Shown here: positions 34,837 to 43,148 of the stretch, piece after piece
Layout of the letters: every line of letters starts with the position of its first letter
How positions within the stretch are numbered: the first letter of the stretch is position 1
Assembly: GCF_003045775.1 (NCBI RefSeq)
Contig: NZ_PXNS01000019.1
Location: forward strand, 1-64,000
Length of the DNA: 64,000 bases
DNA from: Halomonas litopenaei
Lineage (GTDB): Bacteria; Pseudomonadota; Gammaproteobacteria; Pseudomonadales; Halomonadaceae
Direction of reading: 5' to 3'
Position numbers and translations under genes: made by a program
Notes under the pieces: model-generated
Seen by the model: only the letters and a program-made list of their open reading frames with translations
The model's database searches: none
Told to the model about the DNA's origin: nothing

Positions 34837-36003
34837 ATGGACTTTTCCCTTACCGACGATCAGAAGGCCCTGGTCGACGCCGCCGCCGACTTTGCCCGAG
34901 TCGAACTCAAGGATCACGCCGCCGAGTGGGACGCCACGTCGCACTTTCCGCTGGACGTCATCCGGCGCGCCGGCGAAGCGGGCTTTCTGGGGATCTATAC
35001 CCCGGAAGAACACGGCGGTCTGGGGCTCTCGCGCCTGGATGCGTCGCTGATCTTCGAGCAGCTGTCGCAGGGCTGTATCGCCACTACCGCCTACCTGACC
35101 ATCCACAACATGGTCACCTGGATGATTGCCAACTGGGCCACCGACGGCGTCCGTGATCGCTACGTCGAGTCCATGGTCAGTGGTGAGTGGCTCGGTTCCT
35201 ATTGCCTGACCGAACCCGGTGCCGGTTCCGATGCTGCCAATCTGCGTACCAAGGCCGTGCGAGACGGTGATGATTATGTCATCGATGGGGCCAAGATGTT
35301 CATCTCCGGTGCCGGTTCCACCGAGGTGCTGGTGGTGATGGCGCGCACCGGTGAGCCGGACAGCGGCGCCCGTGGCGTCTCGGCCTTTGTGGTACCGGCG
35401 GACGCCGAGGGCGTCAGCTATGGCAAGAACGAGGACAAGATGGGCTGGAAGAGCCAGCCGACTCGGCTGGTCAGCTTCGATGGTGTGCGGGTGACCGCCG
35501 ACCATCGTCTGGGTGAAGAGGGCGAGGGGTTCCGGTTTGCCATGAAGGGGCTGGACGGTGGCCGTCTCAATATTGCCAGCTGTTCGCTGGGGGCGGCCCA
35601 GCATGCGCTGACCCTGGCGCGCGACTACCTCGGCGAGCGCAAGCAGTTCGGTCGCGAGCTGTCGTCCTTTCAGGCGCTGCAGTTCCGTCTCGCCGACATG
35701 GCCACGGAATTGATGGCGGCCCGTCTGATGGTACGCCAGGCCGCCTGGCGGCTGGACCAGGGCGATCCCGAGGCGACCGCCCACTGCGCCATGGCCAAGC
35801 GCTTTGCCACGGACATCGGCTTCAAGGTCTGCAACGAGGCACTGCAACTCCACGGGGGCTACGGTTACATTCGTGAGTACCCGCTGGAGCGCCTGGTCCG
35901 CGATACCCGGGTGCACCAGATTCTCGAGGGGACCAACGAGATCATGCGCCTGATCGTCGGTCGTCGCCTGCTCGCCGACGGCGTGGTCGAATCGCTGCAG
36001 TGA
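34837..36003 (+). CDS. Acyl-CoA dehydrogenase, isobutyryl-CoA dehydrogenase-like
   Basis: The 388-residue flavoenzyme has 'CLTEPGAGSDAANLRTKA' for FAD and substrate binding, 'GLDGGRLNIASCSLGAAQ', 'RKQFGRELSSFQALQF' and the catalytic glutamate in 'ILEGTNEIMRLI'. Neighbouring 3-hydroxyisobutyryl-CoA hydrolase and 3-hydroxyisobutyrate dehydrogenase genes suggest isobutyryl-CoA to methacrylyl-CoA in valine breakdown. The ATG at 34837 has GAGGA 7 bases upstream; the longer frame adds 25 residues that do not fit the family. Confidence 0.88.
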   Translation: MDFSLTDDQKALVDAAADFARVELKDHAAEWDATSHFPLDVIRRAGEAGFLGIYTPEEHGGLGLSRLDASLIFEQLSQGCIATTAYLTIHNMVTWMIANWATDGVRDRYVESMVSGEWLGSYCLTEPGAGSDAANLRTKAVRDGDDYVIDGAKMFISGAGSTEVLVVMARTGEPDSGARGVSAFVVPADAEGVSYGKNEDKMGWKSQPTRLVSFDGVRVTADHRLGEEGEGFRFAMKGLDGGRLNIASCSLGAAQHALTLARDYLGERKQFGRELSSFQALQFRLADMATELMAARLMVRQAAWRLDQGDPEATAHCAMAKRFATDIGFKVCNEALQLHGGYGYIREYPLERLVRDTRVHQILEGTNEIMRLIVGRRLLADGVVESLQ

Positions 36004-36052
36004 CGTCGGAGTGAACAGACAGCGCATGGAAAAGAGTGCAAGGAGCCAAACG

Positions 36053-37180
36053 ATGAGTCACGACCTGGTCAGATTCGAACGCCGCCCGGCGGCTGGCGGC
36101 GGTTGCATCGGTATCGCCACCCTGAACGCGCCCAAGGCCTTGAACGCCTTGTCGCTCGAGATGATCGAGCTGCTCGACGAAAAACTCGAGGAGTGGGCCC
36201 AGGACCCCGATGTTCACGCGGTATGGCTTGACGGTGAGGGGGACAAGGCCTTCTGCGCCGGTGGCGATGTGGTGGCGCTGGTGCGAGAGCTCAAGCGCGA
36301 GCAGGAGGCCGGGCGCGGTGTCGGCAGCTATGCCAGCCACTACTTTTCCGCCGAGTATCGCCTCGACTATCGACTGCATACTTATCCCAAGCCGTTGCTG
36401 GTGTGGGCGGACGGCATCGTCATGGGCGGTGGGCTCGGCCTGACCGCCGGTGGTCGGCATCGTCTGGTGACCGAGACCACTCGGATCGCCATGCCGGAGA
36501 TCACCATCGGTCTGTATCCGGATATCGGTGCCAGCTGGTTTCTCAACAAGATGCCGCCGGGGGTCGGGCTCTACCTGGGTCTTACCGGTGCCAGCATCAA
36601 CGCCAGGGACGCCCTTGACCTGGGCATGGCGGATCGTTTCGTGCCGCGCGAGCGTCGCGACGAGCTGCTCGCGCGACTCTGCGACTGCCACTTCGCCCCC
36701 GGCCACGTGGATGACGCCGAGGCGCTGGTGTGCGATGTGCTCGGTGAATTCGAGGCGCCGGAGAAGGCCCCCGGGGCGCAGGTCTGGCCTCAGCTGGATC
36801 ACATCACCTCGCTGACCCTCAAGGGCCGCGTGGAGGACGCCGTGGCTGCCATCCTGGGCGATGATCGCGACGATGACTGGCTTTCGGCCAATCGCGCACG
36901 ACTCGAGAAGGGCTGCCCACTGACCGCGCACCTGGCCTGGCGGATGCTCGAGCGACATCGCCACTCCTCGCTGGCCGACGCCTTCCGCGACGAGCTGGTG
37001 GTGTCGATCCAGTGCAACGTGCTGGGCGACTTCGCCGAGGGAGTGCGCGCGCTGTTGATCGACAAGGACAAGTCACCGCAGTGGCGGCATCGAGACGTCG
37101 CAAGCGTAGGCAGCGCCGATCTGGCGGCGATGTTCGGAGCCCCCTGGGGCAACGGTCCCGGGCCACTGGACGACCTTTGA
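36053..37180 (+). CDS. 3-hydroxyisobutyryl-CoA hydrolase (enoyl-CoA hydratase fold)
   Basis: The 375-residue crotonase-fold protein is longer than typical enoyl-CoA hydratases (about 260), with the C-terminal extension of HIBYL-CoA hydrolases. Oxyanion-hole segments are 'KAFCAGGDVVALV' and 'GIVMGGGLGLTAGGRHRLV'; 'MPEITIGLYPDIGASWFL' carries the Glu and Asp typical of the hydrolase. It releases 3-hydroxyisobutyrate from its CoA ester, the step before MmsB. AGGAG lies 7 bases before the ATG at 36053. Confidence 0.87.
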   Translation: MSHDLVRFERRPAAGGGCIGIATLNAPKALNALSLEMIELLDEKLEEWAQDPDVHAVWLDGEGDKAFCAGGDVVALVRELKREQEAGRGVGSYASHYFSAEYRLDYRLHTYPKPLLVWADGIVMGGGLGLTAGGRHRLVTETTRIAMPEITIGLYPDIGASWFLNKMPPGVGLYLGLTGASINARDALDLGMADRFVPRERRDELLARLCDCHFAPGHVDDAEALVCDVLGEFEAPEKAPGAQVWPQLDHITSLTLKGRVEDAVAAILGDDRDDDWLSANRARLEKGCPLTAHLAWRMLERHRHSSLADAFRDELVVSIQCNVLGDFAEGVRALLIDKDKSPQWRHRDVASVGSADLAAMFGAPWGNGPGPLDDL

Positions 37181-37239
37181 TCGCCGCGAAACGCGACAGC
37201 ACAACAATCACAATTCGTTAGATAGCCAGGAGACATCTT

Positions 37240-38148
37240 ATGCAAATCGCCTTTATCGGCCTTGGCAACATGGGCGCGCCGATGGCCGCCAATCTGGTCG
37301 GCGCGGGCCACCAGGTGCGGGTCTTCGACCTGGTCGAATCGGCCATGGCGACGCTTGAAGAGCAGGGCGCGAGTCGGGCGAGTTCCGCCCTGGAGGCCGC
37401 GGAAGGCGCCGAGGTGGTGGTCTCGATGCTGCCGGCGGGGGCGCACGTCAAGGCGCTGTACCTCGGCCGTGACGGTGCCGAGGGACTGCTTGACCAGCTT
37501 TCGTCGCGGCCCTTGCTGCTCGATGCCTCCACCATTTCGCCGGACGATGCCCGGCTGGTGGCGGGCGAGGCCGCCAAGCGTGGTCTGGCCTACCTCGATG
37601 CGCCGGTGTCCGGCGGCATCGGGGGCGCCAAGGCCGGCACCCTGACCTTTATCGTCGGTGGCGACGCCGACGCCTACGAGCAGGCCCGTCCGGTACTCGA
37701 GGCCATGGGCAAGAACCTGTTCCACGCAGGCCCAAGCGGCAGCGGTCAGGTGGCCAAGATCTGCAACAACATGCTGCTTGGCATCCTGATGAGCGGTACC
37801 GCCGAGGCGCTGTCTCTCGGGGTCAAGAACGGCATGGATCCGGCTGTGCTGTCGGAGATCATGAAGCAGAGCAGCGGCGGCAACTGGGCATTGAACGTCT
37901 ACAACCCCTGGCCCGGGGTAATGGAGGGTTCCGCCGCCTCACGTGACTATCAGGGCGGCTTCTTGACCGACCTGATGGCCAAGGACCTGGGGCTTGCCTG
38001 GGAGCTGGCGCTTGAGTCCCGCGCCAGCGTGCCGATGGGTTCCCAGGCGCGCAACCTGTTCGCGCTGCACAGTGCCCAGGGCAACGGCGGTCTGGATTTT
38101 TCCAGCATCCAGTCGCTGTACCGGGCCGGCGAGTCGTCCGGCCAATAG
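37240..38148 (+). CDS. mmsB: 3-hydroxyisobutyrate dehydrogenase
   Basis: The 302-residue beta-hydroxyacid dehydrogenase has the NAD motif 'IAFIGLGNMGAPMAANL', the substrate segment 'DAPVSGGIGGAKAGTLTFIV' and the catalytic lysine in 'GQVAKICNNMLLG'. It oxidises 3-hydroxyisobutyrate to methylmalonate semialdehyde. mmsA, the usual partner for the next step, is not in the window. Confidence 0.93.
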   Translation: MQIAFIGLGNMGAPMAANLVGAGHQVRVFDLVESAMATLEEQGASRASSALEAAEGAEVVVSMLPAGAHVKALYLGRDGAEGLLDQLSSRPLLLDASTISPDDARLVAGEAAKRGLAYLDAPVSGGIGGAKAGTLTFIVGGDADAYEQARPVLEAMGKNLFHAGPSGSGQVAKICNNMLLGILMSGTAEALSLGVKNGMDPAVLSEIMKQSSGGNWALNVYNPWPGVMEGSAASRDYQGGFLTDLMAKDLGLAWELALESRASVPMGSQARNLFALHSAQGNGGLDFSSIQSLYRAGESSGQ

Positions 38149-38244
38149 CCGGGCCGACGACGTTCGGGCCTCGTCGTTCGACGTCGAGGCCCGTGATTCG
38201 TCATCGCTCGACCAAGGTGGGGGTTGGCAAGACCGACCATTAGG

Positions 38245-38267
38245 TCTACATTTGGTGAAAATGTAGA
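38245..38267 (+). promoter_or_regulatory. Inverted repeat upstream of gcdH
   Basis: TCTACATTT and AAATGTAGA form perfect 9-bp arms around a 5-base centre, ending 18 bp before the gcdH ATG. The site overlaps the likely promoter or leader and has no T-run, so it reads as an operator. No regulator gene lies next to it. Confidence 0.6.
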
Positions 38268-38285
38268 AATTCTGGAGCCCCCGCC

Positions 38286-39467
38286 ATGACCAGCATCACC
38301 CCCGTTACCTGGGAAGATCCCTTCCGCCTCGTCGATCAACTCGACGAGGAAGAGCGTATGGTCCAGCAGACCGCCCACGACTACTGCCAGGAAAAGCTGC
38401 TTCCCCGGGTGCTCGAGGCCAACCGTCACGAGCGCTTCGATCGCGAGATCATGAACGAGATGGGGGAGCTTGGACTGCTCGGCGCCACCATCGATGGCTA
38501 CGGCTGCGCCGGCATGAACTACGTCAGCTACGGCCTGATCGCCCGTGAGGTCGAGCGGGTCGATTCCGGCTATCGCAGCGCCATGAGCGTGCAGTCGAGC
38601 CTGGTCATGTACCCGATCCACGCCTTCGGCAGCGACGCCCAGCGCGATCGCTACCTGCCGAAGCTTGCCAGCGGTGAGTGGGTGGGCTGCTTCGGTCTGA
38701 CCGAGCCGGACCATGGCTCCGATCCCGGCAGCATGTCGACCCGGGCCTATCGCACCGACTCCGGCTGGCGCCTGAACGGCACCAAGACCTGGATCACCAA
38801 CTCGCCGATCGCCGACGTCTTCGTGGTCTGGGCGCGGGACGAGGAGGGGGTGGTCCGCGGCTTCGTGCTCGAGAAGGGCATGCCTGGTCTCAGCGCGCCC
38901 AAGATCGAGGGCAAGTTCAGCCTGCGCGCCTCCATCACCGGCCAGATCGCGATCCAGGACGTCGAGGTTTCCGACGACCAGCGCCTGCCTGGCGTGCAGG
39001 GCCTGAAGGGGCCTTTCTCCTGTCTCAACCGCGCCCGCTATGGCATCAGCTGGGGTGCCATGGGCGCCGCCGAGGCCTGCTGGCACGCCGCACGTGACTA
39101 CACCATGGAGCGCAAGCAGTTCGGCCGTCCGCTGGCCGCCAATCAGCTGATCCAGAAGAAGCTCGCCGACATGCAGACCGAGATCGCCCTGGGCCTGCAG
39201 GCGTCGCTGCGGGTGGGGCGGATGATCGACGACGGCCAACTGGTGCCCGAGGCGATTTCGCTGATCAAGCGCAACAACTGTGGCAAGGCGCTGGATATCG
39301 CCCGGGTCGCCCGGGACATGCACGGCGGCAACGGCATCAGCGACGAGTACCACGTCATCCGTCACGTCATGAACCTCGAGGCGGTCAACACCTACGAAGG
39401 CACCCATGATGTGCATGCCCTGATCCTCGGGCGTGCCCAGACCGGCCTGCAGGCCTTCACCGGGTGA
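38286..39467 (+). CDS. gcdH: Glutaryl-CoA dehydrogenase
   Basis: The 393-residue acyl-CoA dehydrogenase is of the glutaryl-CoA type, with 'GCFGLTEPDHGSDPGSM', 'LNGTKTWITNSPIADVFVVW', 'RYGISWGAMGAAEACWHAAR' and the catalytic Glu in 'NTYEGTHDVHALILGRAQTG'. It converts glutaryl-CoA to crotonyl-CoA with loss of CO2, in lysine and tryptophan degradation. Its stop overlaps the CoA-transferase start. Confidence 0.95.
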   Translation: MTSITPVTWEDPFRLVDQLDEEERMVQQTAHDYCQEKLLPRVLEANRHERFDREIMNEMGELGLLGATIDGYGCAGMNYVSYGLIAREVERVDSGYRSAMSVQSSLVMYPIHAFGSDAQRDRYLPKLASGEWVGCFGLTEPDHGSDPGSMSTRAYRTDSGWRLNGTKTWITNSPIADVFVVWARDEEGVVRGFVLEKGMPGLSAPKIEGKFSLRASITGQIAIQDVEVSDDQRLPGVQGLKGPFSCLNRARYGISWGAMGAAEACWHAARDYTMERKQFGRPLAANQLIQKKLADMQTEIALGLQASLRVGRMIDDGQLVPEAISLIKRNNCGKALDIARVARDMHGGNGISDEYHVIRHVMNLEAVNTYEGTHDVHALILGRAQTGLQAFTG

Positions 39468-40768
39468 GTGACACCGCCATGCACCAGGCAGACAGCCCAG
39501 CGGAGGCCGGCGCCGGCAATACGACAGGCGGTAGCGGTCCAGGCAAGAGCGCGCAAGCTGCCAGCGCCGCCAGACCGCTCGAGGGGGTTACCGTGCTGGA
39601 CATGTCGCGGGTGCTGGCCGGCCCCTGGTGCGGCCAGCTGCTCGGCGACCTCGGCGCTCGGGTGATCAAGATCGAGCACCCCGGTCGTGGCGATGACACT
39701 CGCGGCTGGGGGCCGCCCTGGCATCAGGGCGAGCCGATCGACGGTGATGCGGTCGAACGCCAGGCCGCCTATTACCTCTGCGCCAATCGTGCCAAGCAGT
39801 CGTTGGCGGTGGACATCGCAAGCGCGGATGGCCAGCGCCTGATCAAGGCGTTGGCCAAGGGCGCCGACATCGTGCTCGAGAATTTCAAGGTCGGCGGGCT
39901 CGCTCGCTATGGCCTCGACGCTGCCTCGCTGCGAGAAATCAATCCGGCGCTGGTGGTGTGTTCCATCACCGGCTTTGGCCAGACCGGACCCTACGCCCAC
40001 CGGGCAGGCTACGACTTCATGATTCAGGCCATGGGCGGCTTGATGAGTCTGACCGGCGACGCCGACGGCATGCCGATGAAGACAGGAGTGGCGATCACCG
40101 ACGTGATGACCGGGCTTTACGCCACCGTCGGGGTGCTGGCGGCATTGCATCGCCGGCGCGAGACCGGTGAGGGCAGCCATGTGGACCTGGCGCTGCTCGA
40201 CGTTCAGGTGGCGACCCTGGCCAACCAGGCGCTCAACACCCTGGTCAGCGGTGTGGCACCGCAGCGCTTCGGCAATGCTCATCCGAATATCGTGCCCTAC
40301 CAGGCGTTCGCCTGCCGCGATGGTCATCTGGTGCTCACCGTGGGCAACGACGCCCAGTTCGCCCGCCTGGCTGAGTTGCTCGGGCACCCCGAATGGGCCG
40401 AAGGCGACTACGCCACCAACGAAGGACGGGTCGCCCATCGCCAGGATCTGGTGGCCTTGATCCAGGGCATTCTGAGCGGCGGTGAGCGCGATCACTGGCT
40501 CGCCGAATGCGAGGCCCGGGGGATACCGGCGGGGCCCATCCATACCTTGCCGGAAGTGTTCGCCGATCCTCAGGTGCGTCACCGTGGCATGGCCCGGGAG
40601 ATCGACGGCGTACCCCAGGTCGCCAACCCGCTGCGCTTCGATGGGGCCAGTGCCACCGCCGATTTCGCGCCACCACGCCTTGGAGAGCACAGCGACAGGG
40701 TGCTGACCGAGATGGGGCTGTCGGCGTCCGATATTGAGCGGCTGCGCAGGGAAGGCATCATCCGCTAA
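39464..40768 (+). CDS. CaiB/BaiF-family CoA-transferase, probably glutarate-specific
   Basis: The 434-residue class III CoA-transferase has 'GVTVLDMSRVLAGPWCGQLL', 'DLGARVIKIEHPGRGDDTR', 'NFKVGGLARYGLDAASL' and 'CSITGFGQTGPYAHRAGYDF'. The GTG start overlaps the gcdH stop as GTGA, so it is translationally coupled to gcdH. Family knowledge and position suggest succinyl-CoA:glutarate CoA-transfer, which would supply glutaryl-CoA to GcdH. The first 38 residues are a low-complexity Ala/Gly/Ser extension, and an ATG at 39479 is an alternative start. Confidence 0.85.
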   Translation: MSDTAMHQADSPAEAGAGNTTGGSGPGKSAQAASAARPLEGVTVLDMSRVLAGPWCGQLLGDLGARVIKIEHPGRGDDTRGWGPPWHQGEPIDGDAVERQAAYYLCANRAKQSLAVDIASADGQRLIKALAKGADIVLENFKVGGLARYGLDAASLREINPALVVCSITGFGQTGPYAHRAGYDFMIQAMGGLMSLTGDADGMPMKTGVAITDVMTGLYATVGVLAALHRRRETGEGSHVDLALLDVQVATLANQALNTLVSGVAPQRFGNAHPNIVPYQAFACRDGHLVLTVGNDAQFARLAELLGHPEWAEGDYATNEGRVAHRQDLVALIQGILSGGERDHWLAECEARGIPAGPIHTLPEVFADPQVRHRGMAREIDGVPQVANPLRFDGASATADFAPPRLGEHSDRVLTEMGLSASDIERLRREGIIR

Positions 40769-40791
40769 GCCCCCCAGCAGTACTTGAGTGC

Positions 40792-40823
40792 ACACGGCCA
40801 GGCCCGAAGGGGCCTGGCCGTGT
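40792..40823 (+). terminator. Hairpin after the CoA-transferase gene
   Basis: A perfect 14-bp stem pairs 40792-40805 with 40810-40823 around a GAAG loop, 23 bp after the stop. It is followed only by TGTTGG-type sequence, but the stem is very stable. Confidence 0.7.
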
Positions 40824-40839
40824 TGTTGGCGCGGTCGTT

Positions 40840-40887
40840 GATGCCAGGGGCGATGTCAGGATTGATGCCAGGGTCGATGTCCTGGTG
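40840..40887. repeat. 12-bp tandem repeat between convergent genes
   Basis: Four units GATGCCAGGGGC, GATGTCAGGATT, GATGCCAGGGTC and GATGTCCTGGTG are in exact 12-bp register, equally readable as two 24-bp units. They lie between the CoA-transferase terminator and the DUF1513 stop codon. Confidence 0.8.
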
Positions 40888-40921
40888 GACGGCCCGATGG
40901 CCGATAACCCGCGGGTGGTGA

Positions 40922-42031
40922 TCAGGTCAGATGGTTGTCCCAGCGCAGCGGCAAGGCGGCCAGTTGGTGATGGCGGCCGCCATCGTCTATTCGGTGGACC
41001 TCGCCACTGCCGGTGGTGACCAGATAGCCTCCGGCGCCGTCGCAGCGAACGCCTGCCGCGTCCTCGATATCGAACTGTGCCAGCAGCTCGCCGCTGGTCC
41101 TGCCCAGCACCAGCACCTTGTTGCCTCGTGGGGCGGAAATCGCCGCGCTCGGGCGCACCTGGCTGGTCGCCACGCTGGCGGTGTACTGGGCCAGACGCCC
41201 TTGCAGGGGCGAAGGCAGCACCTGCTCGCTGAAGCTGCCGTCGGGGGTGCGCCTGGCGATGAGCGGGTGGTCGGTCTCCCACTCGGGGCCCTGGAACTGG
41301 TAGCCGGCGACGACGGTGCCGTCGGGGGCGATGTCCAGATGGCGACAGCTCAGCTGGTGGTGGGATGGCCGATGGCGTTCGAGGATCTCGCCGCTATGGC
41401 GATCGAGCAGCAGCAGGGCGGGGTCCATGTCCGAGAGGTTGAGCTTGGCCCGCCCGCTGTCGGGATGGGTGCGGATACCGCCCAGCGCCACCACCAGGGT
41501 CTCGCCATCGGGCATCAGGCCGACCTCGTGGGGACCGATGCCGTCGAGAAGGTGGTCGCCCACATGCCGGTAGCCTTGCTCGGCGTCGTGCACCTGAACC
41601 AGCCCCATGGCGTCGTCGATGCGATTGGCGGTGACGTAGAGCCAGCGACCGCTCGGGTCGAACACGCCGTGGCCGTAGAAGTGCCGGCCCTGGCTTGCGC
41701 TGATCTCGAGTGTCGATGCCTGGCGCCTGGCGTCGAGCACATGGAAGCGTTGGCCTGGCCGTCGAGCGAACAGTACCACCTCGTCGCGGCCCGGTCTGAG
41801 GCAGCCGCCGTGGCAGCGCTCCGGGCTCGGCAGCAGAAAGTGACCCGCGCCGTCGCGGCGCAGCCCTGCCAGGTGGTGTCCACCGTCGCTGTCGTCCACC
41901 GCGCTGAAGTACCACTGCCGGCGGCCATCATCGTCCAGCGCCCACAGACTGGCCGGCAGGCCGGTGGCGGCCAGTCCCAGCAGCGACGCCTTGAGCAGGC
42001 GCCGCCGGGACAGAGAAGGAAGTGACGCCAC
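40922..42031 (-). CDS. Tat-exported DUF1513 beta-propeller-like protein
   Basis: The 369-residue protein has an N-terminal twin-arginine signal 'SRRRLLKASLLGLAATG' with cleavage probably after ASLWA. The body has repeated WD/propeller-like strands, 'FYGHGVFDPSGRWLYVTANR' and 'VVALGGIRTHPDSGR' among them. DUF1513 proteins are periplasmic and of unknown function. I use the GTG at 42031, just after the upstream imelysin stop, with GGAG about 10 bases before it; the longer ATG frame runs antisense-like through the upstream gene in another frame and is rejected. It is the last gene of the iron-type cluster. Confidence 0.8.
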   Translation of the reverse strand: MASLPSLSRRRLLKASLLGLAATGLPASLWALDDDGRRQWYFSAVDDSDGGHHLAGLRRDGAGHFLLPSPERCHGGCLRPGRDEVVLFARRPGQRFHVLDARRQASTLEISASQGRHFYGHGVFDPSGRWLYVTANRIDDAMGLVQVHDAEQGYRHVGDHLLDGIGPHEVGLMPDGETLVVALGGIRTHPDSGRAKLNLSDMDPALLLLDRHSGEILERHRPSHHQLSCRHLDIAPDGTVVAGYQFQGPEWETDHPLIARRTPDGSFSEQVLPSPLQGRLAQYTASVATSQVRPSAAISAPRGNKVLVLGRTSGELLAQFDIEDAAGVRCDGAGGYLVTTGSGEVHRIDDGGRHHQLAALPLRWDNHLT

Positions 42032-42035
42032 CGGG

Positions 42036-43148
42036 TCAGTCTCCGTCGCTGGAATTGAAGCCCTTGACCACCCCCAGGGCGGGGGCGATCTGATCATCGA
42101 GCAGCGCCCGCAGCTGGGCCACCTCCAGGTAGAGGGTCGCCAGTTCTTGTTGTGCAGCCGGGGAGCTGGAATCGCCATCGGAATGGTCGGCCAACGCGTC
42201 GACGATACCGGTGTCGATCGCCTCGGCCTGATCGAGCGTGTCCTCGAGCTGGCGAGCAAAGGCGTCGCCCAGCTCGGCATGGCCGGCCTGGTCCAGCCAG
42301 GTCGCAAGGCCCGGCTCGAAGTACTGCTGCAGACCCGCCACGCTGGCGGCCGCCAGGGCCACCGACTGGCCACTGCGCCAGGCCTCTGCGCGATAGGCGT
42401 TGGGCGCGGCGCCCATCAAGCCGAGCGGCTCGCCGAGGCGCTTGTCCTCCAGAATCTCGAGAGACTGCATCGCACCGTGCAGGGTCGCCTCGTTGTAGCT
42501 GTCGGTGGCCAGGTAGTGCGGCGCAAAGGCCTGCCAGTCGGCCACCACGGCGTCGCTGACGGCGACCAGGTGGCGGCCGATGGCCCCAGCCAGAGCGCAG
42601 GGCAGGGGGTCGCCCAGCGAGCGGCTGGCCATGACGTCGTCGTAGAGCAGCACTTCCAGCGCCGGGAAGCCCTGCTCGGCAACACCGGCCTCGGCGATGT
42701 CATCGGCGCTGACGGGAGCGTCCTGGCGTAGCCTGGCGCCGACGCGGGTACCCACAAGATTCTTGGCGTCGGGCCAGAACTGCAGCTGCCAGGCGCGGCT
42801 GTCCACCTCGATCGGCCCGAAGTCGACAAAGCGCACCGCTTGCCAGGCCTGGTAGGCCGCAAGCCACTCACTGCGCAGCGCCGGGCGGTCGGCCTCGCCG
42901 CAGCTGGCCTTCAGGCGTTCGGCCAGTGCCTGAGTCCGGCTCGCCAGTTGCCGATAGCCAAGCCCGATATCCTGATGCCAGACGCTGCGTGGGGTGCTTT
43001 CGTTCTCTGCATCGTGCGCGGTCTCAGCGTTTGCGTCAGAGGACCCCTGGGCCAGGGCCGTCCCGGGCCCGCCCAGCGTCAAGCCGGCGGTCGCCAGCAG
43101 CAGGGCGGCTGCCAGGGCGCTGCCCGAGTGTCGTGGAGAAGTCGTCAT
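42036..43148 (-). CDS. Imelysin-family periplasmic protein (variant motif)
   Basis: The 370-residue protein has a Sec signal peptide ('AALLLATAGLTLGGPG', cleavage likely after TALA) and an imelysin/EfeO-type helical domain with 'YQAWQAVRFVDFGPIE'. The family motif GxHxxE appears here as GFPALE, so the histidine is missing while the glutamate is kept. It overlaps the DUF1111 gene by 4 bp. Imelysin proteins are linked to iron handling; the altered motif may mean a different ligand or partner role. Confidence 0.82.
   Translation of the reverse strand: MTTSPRHSGSALAAALLLATAGLTLGGPGTALAQGSSDANAETAHDAENESTPRSVWHQDIGLGYRQLASRTQALAERLKASCGEADRPALRSEWLAAYQAWQAVRFVDFGPIEVDSRAWQLQFWPDAKNLVGTRVGARLRQDAPVSADDIAEAGVAEQGFPALEVLLYDDVMASRSLGDPLPCALAGAIGRHLVAVSDAVVADWQAFAPHYLATDSYNEATLHGAMQSLEILEDKRLGEPLGLMGAAPNAYRAEAWRSGQSVALAAASVAGLQQYFEPGLATWLDQAGHAELGDAFARQLEDTLDQAEAIDTGIVDALADHSDGDSSSPAAQQELATLYLEVAQLRALLDDQIAPALGVVKGFNSSDGD

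Noticed and set aside
40922..42373. Longer ATG-started version of the DUF1513 gene
   Set aside because: The extra N-terminal 114 residues overlap the upstream imelysin gene out of frame and are low-complexity; the Tat signal sits exactly after a GTG that follows the upstream stop.
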